DNA of 61,117 bases. It comes from Holosporaceae bacterium 'Namur' (GTDB lineage Bacteria > Pseudomonadota > Alphaproteobacteria > Rickettsiales > Midichloriaceae). The first letter of the stretch is position 1. Every line of letters begins with the position of its first letter. The position numbers and the translations under genes were made by a program. This document shows positions 57,516-61,117 of the stretch, piece by piece. The notes under the pieces are model-generated. The model searched no databases. It saw only the letters and a list, made by a program, of their open reading frames with translations, and was not told the origin of the DNA. The stretch covers positions 1 to 61,117 of the forward strand of contig JACGYV010000011.1 of NCBI GenBank assembly GCA_014116815.1. The letters run 5' to 3'.

Positions 57516-59264
57516 TTACAATCCTTTAATCCGTTTTATTTCATTATAAATGATGGACTTAGTTAGTATTTCGGGCAGTATGATTCCGCCGGGGTTTTCT
57601 TTGCTTACTATTATATTAAAAGGAATACCGTGCCGATCATATTTTTTTAAAAACCGGCTTATTAAAGCTGATTTATTAGTATAATCAGCTCTCAATAATT
57701 TTATATTTCGATTGCTGAGAAATTTTATAACCTCATCATGCTCCAATACATTAAATTTATTCATTTTGCATGTTAAGCACCACTTTGCAGTAACATCTAT
57801 AAACACTACATAATCTTTTGCTATATATTCATTAACTTTTTCCTCGGAAAAGCTTTCCCATACATGATTTTTTAGCTCGTTATTATGGGAACGGGAAAGG
57901 TATATAGATGCAAAATAACCAAGTATTGCAATTCCAACTAAAATAACACCTGTTTTAAGGGGGGAACAATTTTTAGTAAAAATAAGTTTGATTAGGATAA
58001 TTAATGTAATAAAGAGAAAAATTTCTACAAAGCCGGCTTGGAATGAGAGTACATAAAATAACCATAAGGCAGTTAAAGCCAGAAAAACTGAAAAAATCTT
58101 CTTAAGCTTAATCATCCATGCTCCGGGCTTGGGTAAAAACCTAAGTAAGCTTGGTCTAATTAAAAGTAGAATGAATGGTAAAGCCATACCGATCCCGATA
58201 AAAATATAGATCAGTAATAGCTTAGGAAAGCTCTGACTTAGCCCGAATGAGATTGCAAGCGAGAGAAACGGTGCAGTACAAGGGGTTGCAAGGAGGGTTG
58301 CAAACATACCCGTAAAAAAGCTTCCCAATATATTGCTTTTGGTGTGTTCCGAATAATTAAAGATTCTGTTTAAAAAGGACGGTAATTGAATTTCAAAGCT
58401 ACCCCATAGGTTGGTTGCAAATAATAATAAAATAGTTATTAAGAACATGATAAATATCGGCTCTTGAAAGTGGAAGCCCCAGCCTAACGAATGCCCGAAA
58501 CTTTTCAAAATTTGAGTAAGGCTTGCAAGCATGGTAAAAGAAAAGATAATACCTAATATGGTAAATAATAAAGAGATCTTTATATTCTTGGGATCATTGT
58601 TTAAATTTTTCATTACACTAAGAATTTTTAATGAAAGAACCGGAAGGACGCACGGCATAAGGTTTAAAATAAACCCGCCTAACAGCGCGAATAAAAGAAT
58701 TGCAAGCAGTGAATATGAAGGATCGGACGAGTTATTTAAAGCTACCTGATATAGCGTATAACCTGCTTCATCAAAGTGTCCGTAAGGTATATTAAACTGA
58801 ATTTCCTTACTTTCCCTTATGCAACTTTCCTTACAAGCTGCATAATCAATATGAAGTACGGCAATAATTTCCTGATCGTTTCGAATAGGAATTATTTCAA
58901 TCGGTATAATTACCTCATTATTAAAGTAATTAATACTAAAGCCTTCGTAGATGGAAGTTTTAAATTGAGGCCAGAGTATTTGGTAAGACTTAATATTATT
59001 CGCATTTCCAAGTTTGATTTTTAAAGGGATCCCGCTTTCACCGGGAATATTTGCATACATTTTCCAGTTTTCGTCAATGTTAAACTTAAGAATTACTATA
59101 GCTTTTTCTTTTTCGTAGCTAACCCTTGTTAATGAAAGAGTGATCGGTAAATCATCGGTTTGAGCATAGCAATAATTATATAAAAGAATTCCTATAAAAT
59201 AAATAATTAGTAATATATATTTTAATCCATATACAAAATTAGGTCTATATATAATTTTTTTCAT
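57516..59264 (-). CDS. DsbD/ScsB-type thiol:disulfide interchange protein
   Basis: 582 residues. N-terminal signal and periplasmic domain (about 35-175, with ACKESC), eight-helix membrane domain with the Cys motifs LMPCVLPVLSLK and TPCTAPFLS, and a C-terminal thioredoxin-like domain with WCLTC (Cys496, Cys499). Passes electrons from the cytosol to periplasmic partners. Lies 48 bases from the HAD-IIA gene, same strand. Confidence 0.9.
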   Translation of the reverse strand: MKKIIYRPNFVYGLKYILLIIYFIGILLYNYCYAQTDDLPITLSLTRVSYEKEKAIVILKFNIDENWKMYANIPGESGIPLKIKLGNANNIKSYQILWPQFKTSIYEGFSINYFNNEVIIPIEIIPIRNDQEIIAVLHIDYAACKESCIRESKEIQFNIPYGHFDEAGYTLYQVALNNSSDPSYSLLAILLFALLGGFILNLMPCVLPVLSLKILSVMKNLNNDPKNIKISLLFTILGIIFSFTMLASLTQILKSFGHSLGWGFHFQEPIFIMFLITILLLFATNLWGSFEIQLPSFLNRIFNYSEHTKSNILGSFFTGMFATLLATPCTAPFLSLAISFGLSQSFPKLLLIYIFIGIGMALPFILLLIRPSLLRFLPKPGAWMIKLKKIFSVFLALTALWLFYVLSFQAGFVEIFLFITLIILIKLIFTKNCSPLKTGVILVGIAILGYFASIYLSRSHNNELKNHVWESFSEEKVNEYIAKDYVVFIDVTAKWCLTCKMNKFNVLEHDEVIKFLSNRNIKLLRADYTNKSALISRFLKKYDRHGIPFNIIVSKENPGGIILPEILTKSIIYNEIKRIKGL

Positions 59265-59316
59265 AATAAAAATGTGCTAAAATATTTTATAAAGTATATT
59301 AGCAAGATAAAAGTTA

Positions 59317-61117
59317 ATGTTAAACATAAACCCTACCTGGAATTGGAATTCTTCACTGTTTTCTCAAATTGATTTTAAAAATTCTTTATTTTTTAAGCCT
59401 ACACTTGAACTGAATCCTATTGCTAATGTTGTAGGCGGGATTTTATCAATCTATACTTTCAATAATTTTTTAGATACGTGGAATCGTAAATTTTCAACCG
59501 CTGCAAAATTAAAGGAGCTTAACTTAAGAGATGTTTATCATATACTTAGCCTCTCTACACTAATCGCTCCTCTTGCCTCAATTATACAAAATTCTTCAGT
59601 ATTTTATAAAAGTTACTCAAGCTATCTTTATAGTTCTTTGAGGGGTGGTAGTATATACACTCTGTTGGGAGCTTCAATCGTCCTATATAATCTTCCCAAT
59701 GCTTTAAAATCAACTTTTAATATACTAAGCAACAAAGGTACGGGAGATGACCGGGCTAATGTTGCTCGCAATATTGCGGTAGGATTAGGAACTATCGGCT
59801 CAATAACTATAGGCAGTGCTACACCTTTAGCAATCGCATTAGCCGGTGTTTACAGCTCAAATGCTTTAAAATCAGTATATAATCGCAGAGGGACTGATGA
59901 TGATTGGCTCACAATTGCTAAAACCGGGGGTTTATATGCAATCGGCGCTGGATTTATATATAATTCTAAATGGATTTTAAATGCGGTAAGCCCTTGGGTT
60001 CAAGCTATTAACACCTGGAACATTTCCGCCATACTGCTTTTCAGATCTTTTGATATTATTAGCGGCAGAGATAGGGATGATTCCGCTTTACAAGCTTCGT
60101 TAAGTATCATATTTACGATAGGTGGATTTTTCACAATAAATGGGGCTATAAAATCCGGAATTACGTTAGCGCTCATGTATAAATTTTCCTCATATTTAGG
60201 AACGGATGGGCAATATACAAAATTATTGCGTTATGTTGATAGGATAACCACAGTTGGAGCCGCAATTTATATGGCACCAAAAGTTATAGGTCTTGTTATG
60301 GGGGTAACAGCTTCTCCGGCTTTGTCATCTGTTGCCGGGTTTATATCTTCAATCGGTATTTCGCAATTTTTATCATCTGTTGCAACTTATATTGGTTCAA
60401 CTCAAGCAGCCGGTGCAGTAGCTCCTGTTGCAACCTATTTTTCTCCGCTCTTAATACCGGCGGCTGCATTAACGATCGGCGGGTTAGCGCTTTATAAAGG
60501 CTATCCTTTTTATAAAGAACGGATGAATTTAACCTATAAAGATCCTAAGCACATGCTATATGATCCGGAAGGAAGGAGAGAATTCAAGTTAACGGACATT
60601 TTAACAAATACTTTTAATATCAGCAGAAATTTTCATAAACTTGAGTTAAGGGACGGGATAAGGAAGATTCCGGCCATGGCTGCAATAGGGATAAGTTTCG
60701 GGGTCGGAACTATATTATGCTATTCATGTGTGGCTGTTTTTGCTCCCTACCTGGTTCCGCTTGCTACTAGTGCGGCGGTTGCTATTATTCCTAAAATAGC
60801 TGCCGGCGGGCTTACGGGATATTTAGCGAGTGCCGGAATAGTTGCAGGGACTGGTGCTTTATTAGGAGGGATAAAGGGGCTGTATGGAGGGAATATAGTC
60901 TGGAATACTATAAAATACAGCGGGTATGCCGGGGGTGCCTTATTATTATCCTCATTAGCGTTCGGAAGTAATGCGGGAGTATTGGCAGTTGCTGCACTTA
61001 CTTCAGCGGCGCCTATGGTATTGTCTTTTTCAATCGGTGCTTTCATATCTTCAATAATTATAGCAAATGTTTACGTTTTTGCTTACCAACAAAAAAAGCC
61101 CGAACATGTTTTAACTG
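59317..61117 (+). CDS. Large multi-TM membrane protein, cut by right window edge, unknown function
   Basis: Open from ATG 59317 to the window end: 600 codons, no stop. Alternating hydrophobic helices (at least 12) rich in Ala, Gly, Ser and Ile, with few charges, e.g. IAVGLGTIGSITIGSATPLAIA and SAAVAIIPKIAAGGLTGYLA. One more polar stretch at about residues 400-450 (YKDPKHMLYDPEGRREFKL). No transporter family signature recognised. May be a lineage-specific membrane or secreted pore-like protein. The start lies 52 bases from the divergent DsbD start. Confidence 0.7.
   Translation, partial: MLNINPTWNWNSSLFSQIDFKNSLFFKPTLELNPIANVVGGILSIYTFNNFLDTWNRKFSTAAKLKELNLRDVYHILSLSTLIAPLASIIQNSSVFYKSYSSYLYSSLRGGSIYTLLGASIVLYNLPNALKSTFNILSNKGTGDDRANVARNIAVGLGTIGSITIGSATPLAIALAGVYSSNALKSVYNRRGTDDDWLTIAKTGGLYAIGAGFIYNSKWILNAVSPWVQAINTWNISAILLFRSFDIISGRDRDDSALQASLSIIFTIGGFFTINGAIKSGITLALMYKFSSYLGTDGQYTKLLRYVDRITTVGAAIYMAPKVIGLVMGVTASPALSSVAGFISSIGISQFLSSVATYIGSTQAAGAVAPVATYFSPLLIPAAALTIGGLALYKGYPFYKERMNLTYKDPKHMLYDPEGRREFKLTDILTNTFNISRNFHKLELRDGIRKIPAMAAIGISFGVGTILCYSCVAVFAPYLVPLATSAAVAIIPKIAAGGLTGYLASAGIVAGTGALLGGIKGLYGGNIVWNTIKYSGYAGGALLLSSLAFGSNAGVLAVAALTSAAPMVLSFSIGAFISSIIIANVYVFAYQQKKPEHVLT

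Noticed and set aside
60747..61046. 99-codon minus-strand frame rich in Pro/Ala
   Set aside because: Antisense shadow of the membrane protein that is open to the right edge.

Overview
The window is AT-rich and densely packed, and reads as chromosome of an obligate or facultative intracellular alphaproteobacterium of the order Rickettsiales. My best guess is a Midichloriaceae/Jidaibacter-like amoeba- or protist-associated lineage; the order is more secure than the family. Supporting evidence: alphaproteobacterial forms of FlbD, CobS, DksA (without zinc cysteines), LDH-like Mdh and PccA; ankyrin proteins; several unrecognised proteins with effector-like features; and lipopolysaccharide genes (LptF, ArnT-like transferase, PAP2 phosphatase, UDP-glucose dehydrogenase), which argue against Anaplasmataceae. 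No tRNA, rRNA, CRISPR array, transposase or phage gene was found.

Layout. 1-5316: a sodium:solute symporter running off the left edge, a tiny secreted peptide, then a minus-strand block of a 7-TM protein, the flagellar regulator FlbD and a CobS-type AAA+ ATPase. 5432-7905: the SRP RNA gene (ffs) with its promoter, then dnaN and recF. 8279-17745: a small membrane protein, comF, an NDUFAF5-like methyltransferase, the mreB-rnj-hemC run, a HAD protein, 3-methyladenine glycosylase, an orphan, a VIT1/CCC1-like transporter and rpsT. 17759-24694: envelope and export genes (ArnT-like plus PAP2, EmrAB), mutM, UDP-glucose dehydrogenase. 24833-31537: endonuclease-type mutL, an ankyrin protein with NLS-like and PIP-box-like tail motifs, the acpP-fabF-mltG run, nuoH. 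31538-40478: a 122-bp inverted-repeat-bounded element, a large ankyrin protein, acetyltransferase, grpE, mdh, esterase, PBP4-type peptidase and a Fic-like/zeta-kinase fusion. 40554-50817: lptF, clpB, acetyltransferase, ferritin-like protein, a host-attachment-family protein, two diverged tandem paralogues, crcB, a CDF exporter, dksA, an orphan, a histidine-phosphatase-fold protein. 50891-61117: typA, cytochrome b561, pccA, a TrmB-sensor-like orphan, a decayed reading frame, a HAD-IIA protein, a DsbD/ScsB protein, and a membrane protein of at least 600 residues running off the right edge.

How the genes fit together. Housekeeping genes (replication clamp, mismatch repair, SRP, chaperones, fatty-acid synthesis, complex I, LPS transport) alternate with accessory genes likely aimed at the host. 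The most unusual are the Fic-like/zeta fusion (38601-40478), the ankyrin protein with a possible nuclear and PCNA-binding tail (26805-27587), and the translationally coupled flbD-cobS pair. DnaN (clamp) and MutL with an endonuclease motif imply methylation-independent, clamp-linked mismatch repair. UDP-glucose dehydrogenase, the ArnT-like transferase and the PAP2 phosphatase together suggest lipid A or envelope-lipid remodelling. All functional calls are from reading the sequence; no database search was possible.
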